Positions 7,063 through 13,530 of a stretch of DNA of 15,833 nucleotides are shown piece by piece. The position numbers and the translations under genes are program-made. The notes under the pieces are model-generated. The model worked only from the letters and a program-made list of their open reading frames with translations. It searched no databases and was not told where the DNA came from. Origin of the DNA: Spongiibacteraceae bacterium (lineage in GTDB: Bacteria > Pseudomonadota > Gammaproteobacteria > Pseudomonadales > PIVM01); NCBI GenBank assembly GCA_030618505.1, contig JAUXDF010000028.1:1-15833 (forward strand). Reading direction: 5' to 3'. Numbering within the stretch: the first letter of the stretch is position 1; each line of letters starts with the position of its first letter.

Positions 7063-7642
7063 TATCTTATTGCCCATATATTTAAAAGCCAAATAACTGG
7101 CAGCTAAAACAGTCTTGACTTAAAATTGAGATAATTTCGCCATAGTGCATTAACCAGACATTTCGCGAACTTAGTGGGAAAAAGGCCTGACTATTACTTG
7201 TACAAACGCTGTTTGTGATGACACATCAGCTCGATTATTATTTTGAGCAATAATATTTGACTTTCTCAGCATTAACAAGTGATAAATACACATAAAAAGA
7301 ATGGGATAATGCCAAGCATGTGATTTGAATCAACGAAGGTACATATTCATACATATCTCCCTAGGCTGTTTCGCTCTTAAATCAAGTACAAACGGGGGAC
7401 ATTCAGCGAAAATAGCGTTATAAACACCACTATCACTACAAGCTATGAAAACCACCGTTTACAGAGCGCAAGACAGACTTATAAGGTAACTTGAAGGCAG
7501 AAACGCGTGTTTAGCTATTCTGATTTTTGGAAATTATAAGCACCCATGCTTACCAAAATGACTGTAGAGAAGCAACCACTATTAGGGAAAACTGCTGAAA
7601 GGAAGTTAGTCTTAACTATTACCTACTTTACTTAGGGCATTC
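7063..7642. other. Gene-free stretch upstream of the nap-linked cytochrome gene
   Basis: About 550-580 bases with no convincing coding frame on either strand; the longest frame I noticed is about 29 codons near 7547 with no family features. It contains the FNR-like dyad at 7320-7333. It also has two small inverted repeats: ACAAAC/GTTTGT at 7202-7216, and TATTATT/AATAATA at 7236-7255 with a 6-base loop. The probable role is promoter and leader DNA for the minus-strand nap cluster, but its length leaves room for a small RNA or a decayed gene. Confidence 0.5.
7320..7333 (-). promoter_or_regulatory. FNR/ANR-type binding site upstream of the nap cluster
   Basis: On the minus strand the sequence TTGATTCAAATCAC matches the FNR/ANR consensus TTGAT-N4-ATCAA at nine of ten defined positions. 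If used as a class-II activator site (centre at -41.5), transcription would begin near 7285. The matching -10 window reads TTTTAT, four of six to TATAAT. That gives a leader of about 220 bases before the cytochrome start. Oxygen-responsive control fits nitrate respiration. A chance match is possible. Confidence 0.55.
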
Positions 7643-8413
7643 CTACAAAGACATAAGACAAGCAGCAGGGTGTCGGGCAAGCAGGTGTTTACGCTGTTGC
7701 CAATCTGGCATCACTCTATCCATTAAGGCATAAAATCGTCGACTGTGATTCAATTCAATCAGGTGACATAATTCATGGGTAATAACATAATCCTGCAGTT
7801 CCAGTGGTAGGCGGATCAGCCACAAATTCAGATTAACATTCCCCCGTGAACTGCAACTTCCCCAGCGGGTTTTCATTCGTCGTATAGCCAGTGGCGGAAT
7901 ATCGATATTACAGGCCACACCATAAGTTTGCATCGCTGACAGACAGAGCGAAAGTCGCGAAGGAAAATGTAACTTGCCTTGCTGGCGATACCAGTGAATA
8001 GATTGTTTTTCAAGCCATGACTGGGCATCCTGATCGCTATGGGAGATCAACAGATTTTGATCAAGCAGGGTAACAAGCGACGACCGCCGAGCTGATGACT
8101 TGCTCAATCTCAACGTAATCACCCTCCCCATAAAATAATGCTCAGCGCCGTCGACATAAACACAAGAAGGTTCTTTTAACTCAGCAGGCAGTCCCTCGAG
8201 CCTTCCTAGCACCCACGCAGAATTAGCCGCCAAAAAATCAGCAATATCTCCCTCATTCGCAGAATGTGGCACGCGCACTTCGACCTTTCCATGGCGAAAC
8301 ACATAAATCCCAAGGCTTTTTCGTTGGGTACGTTTTAACGCATACTCAAAGGGGAGCGTTTCCTCTTGTTGCGGCGATACCAGCCTCTCAAATAGTGTCT
8401 TTTTTGATCGCAA
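7643..8413 (-). CDS. YgjP/SprT-like M48-type metallopeptidase family protein (DUF45)
   Basis: 256-residue putative zinc metallopeptidase of the YgjP (WLM/DUF45) family. The zinc motif is HELCH (His213, Glu214, His217), with a likely third ligand His223 in IELNHS. The family block MKTRWGSCSSRGN-N-NLWLIRLP precedes it. The N-terminal half carries the strand-rich region with YVFRHGKVEVRVP typical of this family, whose substrate is unknown. The start appears to be TTG at 8413, with GAGAG nine bases upstream; no in-frame ATG exists nearby. It is divergent from the DUF2505 gene and separated from the nap-linked cytochrome gene by a long non-coding stretch, so it is probably unrelated to nitrate respiration. 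Confidence 0.85.
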   Translation of the reverse strand: MRSKKTLFERLVSPQQEETLPFEYALKRTQRKSLGIYVFRHGKVEVRVPHSANEGDIADFLAANSAWVLGRLEGLPAELKEPSCVYVDGAEHYFMGRVITLRLSKSSARRSSLVTLLDQNLLISHSDQDAQSWLEKQSIHWYRQQGKLHFPSRLSLCLSAMQTYGVACNIDIPPLAIRRMKTRWGSCSSRGNVNLNLWLIRLPLELQDYVITHELCHLIELNHSRRFYALMDRVMPDWQQRKHLLARHPAACLMSL

Positions 8414-8516
8414 TATTATTATCTCTCAAAGTGTTACAATCGCGGCAATCTAAACCAGCTACAGTCTAAACTAACTATCACAACAAACACCAACAATATA
8501 GATAGAGGCACTTTCT

Positions 8517-8993
8517 ATGGGCATGACATTTCAAATCTCTCACGATATAGAGACCGTATTCGAGCTTTTAACTGACCCTGACTTTTTAGTTGAAAGGAGC
8601 ATCGCTATTGGTGAGCTAAGTGCCGACTGCGAAATAGAAGATGATGGCGAAACAACGACTATCAAAATGACCCGTGAGGTCGAGCGTGACGATCTGCCGA
8701 AATTTATCGCCAAGTTGTTTAGCACAGTACAAACACTGGAGTTAACCGAGCAATGGCAAAGCTCTGGTGACGATAAAGTCGGAAGTTTTTTGCTTAATGT
8801 TGTTGGCCAGCCGGTCACTATTATGGCCAAGCTCAAACTCACAACAACAAGCGATGGCTGCGAATACGCCGTCGAACACAGCGCCAAAGCAAAAATTCCT
8901 CTAATTGGTGGCAAGATTGAGAAATTTATTATTGGGCAAACTGCGACGGGTGTTGAGGAAGAAGTTAACTACCTGATCAAAAAACTGGGCTAG
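8517..8993 (+). CDS. DUF2505 (SRPBCC-fold) family protein
   Basis: 158-residue cytoplasmic protein that I assign to DUF2505, a branch of the START/SRPBCC hydrophobic-ligand-binding fold. Features are FQISHDIETVFELLTDPDFLVER at the N terminus, a central strand-rich part (TTTIKMTREV, LTEQWQ, AKLKLTTT), and a C-terminal helix with KIEKFIIGQTATGVEEEVNYL. No signal peptide or membrane segment is visible. AGAGG lies eight bases before the ATG at 8517; a second ATG two codons on is possible. An extended -10-like TGTTACAAT occurs at 8432-8440. It is divergent from the YgjP-like gene, with about 100 bases shared upstream. The ligand is unknown. Confidence 0.8.
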   Translation: MGMTFQISHDIETVFELLTDPDFLVERSIAIGELSADCEIEDDGETTTIKMTREVERDDLPKFIAKLFSTVQTLELTEQWQSSGDDKVGSFLLNVVGQPVTIMAKLKLTTTSDGCEYAVEHSAKAKIPLIGGKIEKFIIGQTATGVEEEVNYLIKKLG

Positions 8994-9005
8994 ATTTTAT
9001 TGCGC

Positions 9006-9052
9006 TCAGGCAGGGTGTGATAAAAAGTGTGCGCACCACACACACTGCCTGA
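9006..9052. terminator. Stem-loop between convergent genes
   Basis: Arms 9006-9019 and 9039-9052 pair at 13 of 14 positions (TCAGGCAG on the left, CTGCCTGA on the right), enclosing a GTGCGCAC palindrome. It lies between the stops of the DUF2505 and MaoC genes and could end transcription from both sides, but neither strand has a clear U-tract. Confidence 0.45.
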
Positions 9053-9061
9053 TCACAAGCA

Positions 9062-9499
9062 TTAGGGCTTACAACGAATAATAAAAGCCGTCTCTGCAGT
9101 AAAAACCAACTCGTTACGCTGATTATGCAGATCAGCTTGCATACTCAAAATCCCACAATCTGGTCGACTGTTGGAGAGCCTAGCCTCAAGAACAGTTTCT
9201 GTCTTACGTAACACATCCCCGGGTCGAACCGGCGTTAGCATTTTAAGATTATTAAAACCCAGCGCGCTGACCGCAGCGGTCGGTAATTCCATAACACCAA
9301 TACGGCAATAGGCCGCGAACACATGTGTTGAAGCAGCCACTAATCCACCAAACATTGATTGTTTAGCGGCCTCTTTATCAACGTGAAAGGGCTGAGGATC
9401 CCAGCGCTGCCCGACTTCAATTATTTCTTCTTCAGTGAACGTATATGTATCCTTAAAGGTTTTACTGTCACCCACATTAAAGTCTTCAAAATATCTCAT
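9062..9499 (-). CDS. MaoC-family (R)-specific enoyl-CoA hydratase/dehydratase
   Basis: 145-residue single hot-dog-fold protein of the MaoC-like dehydratase family, which hydrates or dehydrates acyl-CoA thioesters. The catalytic segment is YTFTEEEIIEVGQRWDPQPFHVD, with Asp and His in DPQPFH, followed by FGGLVAASTHVFAAYCR as in the family. LTPVRPGDVLRKTETV is the usual later block. It is 53 bases downstream of the LLM-oxidoreductase gene on the same strand and the two are probably cotranscribed. The substrate chain cannot be told from sequence. The start ATG at 9499 has a weak GGATAAG upstream. Confidence 0.88.
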   Translation of the reverse strand: MRYFEDFNVGDSKTFKDTYTFTEEEIIEVGQRWDPQPFHVDKEAAKQSMFGGLVAASTHVFAAYCRIGVMELPTAAVSALGFNNLKMLTPVRPGDVLRKTETVLEARLSNSRPDCGILSMQADLHNQRNELVFTAETAFIIRCKP

Positions 9500-9552
9500 A
9501 CTTATCCGCTTTTCACTAAAAACACATTACGCACAGGTTGCCATTCAGGCCC

Positions 9553-10578
9553 TTACAAAACCGCCTCAGCAAGAAACTGCATGCTACTACGAGTGACATC
9601 TTCACCAAAAGGGCTCACTCCCATCATGAGCGTTGTCACAGGCGATTTTTTCCAATCCTGTAAGCGCTCTCTTATGCGGTCTTTCGGCCCGCACAATGAT
9701 ATCTCATCAGCTAATGCATCAGGAACAACCATTGCAGCCTCATGCTGACCTTTTTCTAAAAAAACTTGTTGAACTCTCTCAGCTTCTTCAGCAAACCCCA
9801 TTCTATCCATCAAGTTTTTATGGAAATTTTCACTTTTTGCTCCCATACCACCCAAATATAATGCAAGCATATATTTAACCGGTAGCAGTGCCTCTTCCAG
9901 ATTGTCGTTAATGTATAAACTCACCATCGCGCATATTTCAAAATCATCTCTATCCTTAGCGGGAGCAAGGCTCTCCTCAAACATCTGCATTCGGTAGGGA
10001 GAAACAAATATCGGCAACCAACCATCACATTGACTCGCAGCCAATTGAATATTCTTAGGGCCTTCGGCACCAAGAAAAAGTGGGATTTTATTCCTGAAAG
10101 GATGAGTAATCGACTTTAGCGGCTTACCCAAGCCCATACCGCCCTTTATGGGTAATTGGTACTGTTTACCGTCTAGCTCAACCGGGCCCTCGCGGGCAAT
10201 CACCTGCCGAAATATATCGATCCACTCGCGGGTGCGCTCCAAAGGACGCGGGAATGGCTGCCCGTACCAGCCCTCAACAACCTGTGGCCCCGACACACCA
10301 ACGCCCAAACAAAGGCGACCCTGAGAGATATGATCAAGAGTTAATGCAGACATCGCTGCACAAGCCGGGGTGCGAGCCGACAACTGCATAACACCAGTAC
10401 AGCACTTAATTTTACTAGTATGGGAAGCAATTGCCGCCAATGGAGTTAACGCATCGGAACCGTAGGCTTCTGCAGTCCAGACCGAGTCAAAACCCAAGGC
10501 CTCCGCCTCTTTAGCCAATTCAATATAATTCGGCAAGGGATCGCGCTGCCAGTAACCTTCATGTAAACCCAGTTTCAT
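9553..10578 (-). CDS. LLM-class (luciferase-like) flavin/F420-dependent oxidoreductase
   Basis: 341-residue TIM-barrel protein of the bacterial luciferase-like superfamily. Visible are MKLGLHEGYW, EAEALGFDSVWTAEAYGSD at the first barrel segments, DHISQGRLCLGVGVSGPQVVEGWYG (the nucleotide/flavin-binding turn), PLERTREWIDIFR, IPLFLGAEGPKNIQLAA and a C-terminal MMGVSPFG. The pattern is that of the mycobacterial-type F420-dependent LLM proteins, but sequence cannot separate F420 from FMN use. GGAG lies six bases before ATG 10578. It is first in a probable two-gene unit with the MaoC hydratase, which points to acyl-CoA, sterol or xenobiotic metabolism (inference). It is divergent from the DAHP synthase gene. 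Confidence 0.88.
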   Translation of the reverse strand: MKLGLHEGYWQRDPLPNYIELAKEAEALGFDSVWTAEAYGSDALTPLAAIASHTSKIKCCTGVMQLSARTPACAAMSALTLDHISQGRLCLGVGVSGPQVVEGWYGQPFPRPLERTREWIDIFRQVIAREGPVELDGKQYQLPIKGGMGLGKPLKSITHPFRNKIPLFLGAEGPKNIQLAASQCDGWLPIFVSPYRMQMFEESLAPAKDRDDFEICAMVSLYINDNLEEALLPVKYMLALYLGGMGAKSENFHKNLMDRMGFAEEAERVQQVFLEKGQHEAAMVVPDALADEISLCGPKDRIRERLQDWKKSPVTTLMMGVSPFGEDVTRSSMQFLAEAVL

Positions 10579-10719
10579 CTCTATACTCCACTATTAAATA
10601 CGATGGCCGTCATCATAAAATGCAAAATGTAAGACATCCATGTCATTTTCATTCATTGTGGTGCCCTACTCCGCTTTTTCCCGCAGAGATAGTCATTTTA
10701 ACCAGGAACAACTCAAACT

Positions 10720-10755
10720 GAGGAGTTAAGAATCGGTAATATAATTTTACTCCTC
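10720..10755. repeat. Short inverted repeat upstream of the DAHP synthase promoter
   Basis: Perfect 7-bp arms GAGGAGT (10720-10726) and ACTCCTC (10749-10755) flank an AT-rich centre, ending 14 bases before the predicted -35. It is a possible regulator site in the shared upstream region of the LLM and DAHP synthase genes; no known operator is recognised. Confidence 0.3.
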
Positions 10756-10769
10756 TGTTTTCACAAACC

Positions 10770-10798
10770 CTGACACATGAGCGTATTTGACATACAAT
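10770..10798 (+). promoter_or_regulatory. Sigma-70 promoter for the DAHP synthase gene
   Basis: CTGACA (10770-10775), a 17-base spacer and TACAAT (10793-10798) give five of six matches in each box. Transcription would start near 10805, leaving a leader of about 60 bases before the ATG at 10868. Confidence 0.55.
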
Positions 10799-10867
10799 AA
10801 ACGTCACTTTTCCAGCTCCATTCATCATCCCCTAATATACTTTTTGAGCACTAAAACAGGTACAAGC

Positions 10868-11941
10868 ATGTCAGAACAGCGCATTGACAACCTAAATGTG
10901 GAATCACAAGAAATACTGATCACCCCGGAGGCGCTAAAACAGGCAATTCCCATGACCGACAAGGCCATGAGTACAATCAGTCATGGCCGAAAGGTGATTG
11001 AAAACATCCTCGACCGTAAAGACCATCGTGTCTTTGTGGTCGTCGGCCCCTGCTCAATCCACGATACCAGCGCTGCCATGGATTATGCAAAGCGGCTGCA
11101 GGCTTTGGCCGAGGAATTAAAAGATACGCTATTTATCGTTATGCGGGTATATTTTGAAAAACCACGAACGACTGTCGGCTGGAAAGGACTGATCAATGAC
11201 CCACACCTGAATGACTCATTTAAAATCCAGGAAGGACTACATATTGGCCGCAAACTTTTAATGGATATCAGCGAACTGGGTTTGCCGACTTCCACTGAAG
11301 CCCTTGATCCAATATCGCCACAATACCTTCAGGATTTAATCAGCTGGTCTGCGATTGGAGCGCGCACCACTGAGTCTCAAACACACAGGGAAATGTCCAG
11401 CGGCCTGTCCTCATCCGTCGGGTTTAAAAATGGCACCGACGGCGGCTTAACTGTAGCAATTAATGCGCTCAACTCAGTTAGCAAACCTCATCGCTTTCTT
11501 GGCATCAATAATCATGGTCAGGTGAGCATCATTCACACTAAGGGCAATCAATATGCACACATTGTCTTACGCGGTGGCAGCAAAGGGCCGAACTATGACT
11601 CAGTGAATGTCGCCTTATGTGAGCAAGCGCTTGAGAAAGCGGGTATTGAGCCCAACATCATGATTGATTGCAGCCACGCAAACTCAAATAAAGATCCCGC
11701 TATTCAAACCTTGGTGATGGAAAATGTTGCCAACCAGATACTGGAAGGTAACAAGTCGATCACAGGATTGATGATTGAAAGTAATCTTGGCTGGGGTAAC
11801 CAGTCTTTGGGCAAAGATGCTGAAGACCTGGAGTATGGCGTTTCAATTACCGATGCGTGTATTGACTGGGAAACGACAGAAAAATCTCTTCGTGAAATGA
11901 GTGAAAAACTCCTGGACGTATTGCCAGGGCGACTAAGCTAA
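10868..11941 (+). CDS. aroG: 3-deoxy-7-phosphoheptulonate (DAHP) synthase, class I
   Basis: First enzyme of the shikimate pathway, joining phosphoenolpyruvate and erythrose 4-phosphate. The 357-residue product carries the AroF/G/H signatures: VVVGPCSIHD, VMRVYFEKPRTTVGWKGLIN, LPTSTEALDPISPQYL, WSAIGARTTESQTHRE, SVGFKNGTDGG, HIVLRGG and IDCSHANSNKD. Length equals the E. coli isozymes, including the N-terminal extension used for feedback control, but which amino acid inhibits it cannot be read here, so the symbol is provisional among aroF/G/H. The start is ATG 10868 with ACAGG seven bases upstream; the upstream in-frame TTG at 10787 overlaps the predicted -10 and is not used. A perfect hairpin follows the stop. 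Confidence 0.93.
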   Translation: MSEQRIDNLNVESQEILITPEALKQAIPMTDKAMSTISHGRKVIENILDRKDHRVFVVVGPCSIHDTSAAMDYAKRLQALAEELKDTLFIVMRVYFEKPRTTVGWKGLINDPHLNDSFKIQEGLHIGRKLLMDISELGLPTSTEALDPISPQYLQDLISWSAIGARTTESQTHREMSSGLSSSVGFKNGTDGGLTVAINALNSVSKPHRFLGINNHGQVSIIHTKGNQYAHIVLRGGSKGPNYDSVNVALCEQALEKAGIEPNIMIDCSHANSNKDPAIQTLVMENVANQILEGNKSITGLMIESNLGWGNQSLGKDAEDLEYGVSITDACIDWETTEKSLREMSEKLLDVLPGRLS

Positions 11942-11954
11942 GCGCCCAGACTTG

Positions 11955-11984
11955 GGATGCATGCCCCCTCAAGGGCATGCATCC
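11955..11984 (+). terminator. Perfect 12-bp stem-loop after the DAHP synthase gene
   Basis: GGATGCATGCCC (11955-11966), loop CCTCAA, GGGCATGCATCC (11973-11984), starting 13 bases after the stop. It lies between convergent genes and may act on both, but no U-tract follows on the plus strand. The stem itself is exact. Confidence 0.55.
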
Positions 11985-12020
11985 GCGATACAATCAGCCT
12001 TTAACCCTGACGTAAACCTG

Positions 12021-12602
12021 TCAGGCAACCGCCTTCATCGCCAGGTCAATAATTCCCATCAACTGTTTTTTATCGGGAGATTGTTTTGAGCGAACATTAA
12101 GTCCCCCCATCACTACCAACACAAAACCTGCCAAGGTTCCACAATTCACACTCGAGCTTATAAATCCTTTTCGCTGAGCTTCTTCCAGACGTTTGGCAAT
12201 CAGCATTTCAATTTCGTTTTGTTTTCTTGCAACTAAGCGAGCCAGGCTCGGCTCGGTGTGTGTCAACTCATTTACCGTATTGACAAACAAACAGCCATTG
12301 CTGATTTTACGCTTGGGGAATTTTCGATAGCGCTCACTCAAGAACTGATTGATCGCCTCGATTGGATCTTCCATTTCCAATAAGGTAACACGGATATGTT
12401 GATCGACAATTTTCTCGTATCTGTCAAGCGCCACCTTAAACAGGCTCTCTTTATCTCCAAAAGAAGAATAAAGACTGCCACGATTAATGCCCATTACATC
12501 CAGCAATTTTTGAATAGAACTGGCTTCATAGCCCTCTCGCCAAAACTGCTCCATCGCTGCGTCTAATGCAACATTTTTATCAAACTCTAATGGCCTGGCC
12601 AT
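12021..12602 (-). CDS. TetR/AcrR-family transcriptional regulator
   Basis: 193-residue repressor-type protein. The N-terminal TetR domain spans about residues 8-55, with the helix-turn-helix in SSIQKLLDVMGINRGSLYSSFGDKESLF. The C-terminal helical ligand-binding domain includes ISNGCLFVNTVNEL and GFVLVVMGGLNVRS, like the AcuR/NemR-type subgroup. GGGAG lies seven bases before ATG 12602. The gene is convergent with the DAHP synthase gene and downstream of nfuA; it shares no clear partner, so its targets are unknown. An inverted repeat over its ribosome-binding site may be its own operator. Confidence 0.9.
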   Translation of the reverse strand: MARPLEFDKNVALDAAMEQFWREGYEASSIQKLLDVMGINRGSLYSSFGDKESLFKVALDRYEKIVDQHIRVTLLEMEDPIEAINQFLSERYRKFPKRKISNGCLFVNTVNELTHTEPSLARLVARKQNEIEMLIAKRLEEAQRKGFISSSVNCGTLAGFVLVVMGGLNVRSKQSPDKKQLMGIIDLAMKAVA

Positions 12603-12610
12603 TTAGTACT

Positions 12611-12640
12611 CCCTCATTTAACTTACATTCCCTATGAGGG
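12611..12640 (-). promoter_or_regulatory. Inverted repeat overlapping the ribosome-binding site of the TetR gene
   Basis: Perfect 7-bp arms CCCTCAT (12611-12617) and ATGAGGG (12634-12640) are separated by 16 bases. The arm next to the gene carries the GAGGG of its Shine-Dalgarno. It could be an autoregulatory operator or an RNA hairpin that hides the ribosome site. Confidence 0.35.
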
Positions 12641-12705
12641 TGTGATTCTAACGTAAAGACTAAGCTAAGTGCTGATAGTTTTGAGGACTTAGATCATAAA
12701 TCGAC

Positions 12706-12735
12706 ACTAAAACACCCGAAGATCACAGATCTTCG
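12706..12735 (-). terminator. Rho-independent terminator of nfuA
   Basis: On the minus strand CGAAGATC, loop TGT, GATCTTCG (12735-12717) is followed by GGTGTTTTAGT, beginning nine bases after the nfuA stop. It is a perfect 8-bp stem with a short T-run. Confidence 0.6.
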
Positions 12736-12743
12736 AACAAAGA

Positions 12744-13322
12744 CTAGGCAAACGCGTTACTGCGATCGCTGTGATCGGTGATATCACGCACACCACTTAG
12801 CTCAGGCACCTGTTCAACCAGCGTTTTTTCAACGCCATGCTTTAAGGTTTCGTCCACCATACCGCAGCCCTGACAACCACCGCCAAACTGCAATACCGCA
12901 TAACTATCTTCACTGACCTCGACCAGAGAAACCTCACCGCCGTGGGAAGCTAACGAAGGATTAACTTCATTAAATAACACGTAGTTAATACGGTCTTCTA
13001 TGGTGCTATCTCCTGAGACCTGTGGCATTTTTGAATTAGGGGCTTTAATTGTCAGCTGACCACCCATGCGATCCTTGCCATAATCCACCTGGGCATCTTT
13101 TAGAAAAGGCAGGCTTCTGCCATCAAAATAAACCGTGAATTTCTCGTATTCCTTTTTCTCATCCTCTTCCTTGACATCGTCCTCTCGACAATAGGCGATA
13201 CAAGTTTCAGCTTTTGGGGTGCCGGGATGATTCACAAAAATACGAATCCCGATAACATCTCCTTCCTGTTTTTTAAGAAGGTCTAATAAATATTCCTGGC
13301 CTGCTTCTGTAATGGTAATCAT
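12744..13322 (-). CDS. nfuA: Fe-S cluster carrier/biogenesis protein NfuA
   Basis: Scaffold or carrier delivering [4Fe-4S] clusters to target enzymes in the cytoplasm. At 192 residues it matches E. coli NfuA (191) in length. Residues 1-100 form the degenerate A-type domain (MITITEAGQEYLLDLL at the start, GIRIFVNHPGTPKAE). The C-terminal Nfu domain holds ASHGGEVSLVEV and the cluster-binding GGGCQGCGMVDETL, with Cys150 and Cys153. The chosen start is ATG 13322; a TTG directly before it would add one residue. An IscR type-1-like site covers the likely -10 element, and a terminator follows the gene, so it is monocistronic. It is divergent from metH, with about 208 bases between the starts. Confidence 0.95.
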   Translation of the reverse strand: MITITEAGQEYLLDLLKKQEGDVIGIRIFVNHPGTPKAETCIAYCREDDVKEEDEKKEYEKFTVYFDGRSLPFLKDAQVDYGKDRMGGQLTIKAPNSKMPQVSGDSTIEDRINYVLFNEVNPSLASHGGEVSLVEVSEDSYAVLQFGGGCQGCGMVDETLKHGVEKTLVEQVPELSGVRDITDHSDRSNAFA

Positions 13323-13399
13323 CAAACTTCACTCACTTGTTTTCAAGCATCAGCTATTCTAACCAGCTTGCAGTACTGTACATTTTTTAACACTGTTTT

Positions 13400-13424
13400 A
13401 TATTATACTAAAACAGTCGGATAT
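13400..13424 (-). promoter_or_regulatory. IscR type-1-like operator over the nfuA -10 element
   Basis: The 25 bases match the published type-1 IscR consensus (ATASYYGACTRWWWYAGTCRRSTAT) at 21 positions on the plus strand, with a perfect AGTCGG-TAT half. On the minus strand a perfect TATAAT (13407-13402) lies inside the site, so binding would be expected to block nfuA transcription. The core is also a 9-bp dyad, ACTGTTTTA/TAAAACAGT at 13392-13417. Confidence 0.6.
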
Positions 13425-13439
13425 TAGCGATATAAATAC

Positions 13440-13470
13440 TGGACACAGATTTCATACAATTTGTTATAAT
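13440..13470 (+). promoter_or_regulatory. Probable metH promoter with extended -10
   Basis: TGTTATAAT at 13462-13470 is a perfect -10 with an upstream TG. TGGACA (13440-13445) is a five-of-six -35, but the 19-base spacer is long. The leader to the ATG at 13531 is about 55 bases, too short for a cobalamin riboswitch. Confidence 0.5.
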
Positions 13471-13530
13471 TTCGCGCTTTTATCCAGCCATCGCAGAGTA
13501 GCCTTAGAACAATAAGCCACAGGAATCTCA

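Noticed and set aside
10787..10867. N-terminal extension of DAHP synthase from an upstream TTG.
   Set aside because: The extension overlaps the predicted -10 box and has no family similarity; ATG 10868 has a ribosome-binding site and gives the standard length.
12006..12025. CCTGAC/GTCAGG hairpin as a terminator of the TetR gene.
   Set aside because: Only a 6-bp stem overlapping the stop codon, with no T-run on the minus strand.
13471..13530. Cobalamin or SAM riboswitch before metH.
   Set aside because: Only about 55-60 bases separate the predicted transcription start from the ATG, too short, and no conserved box was seen.
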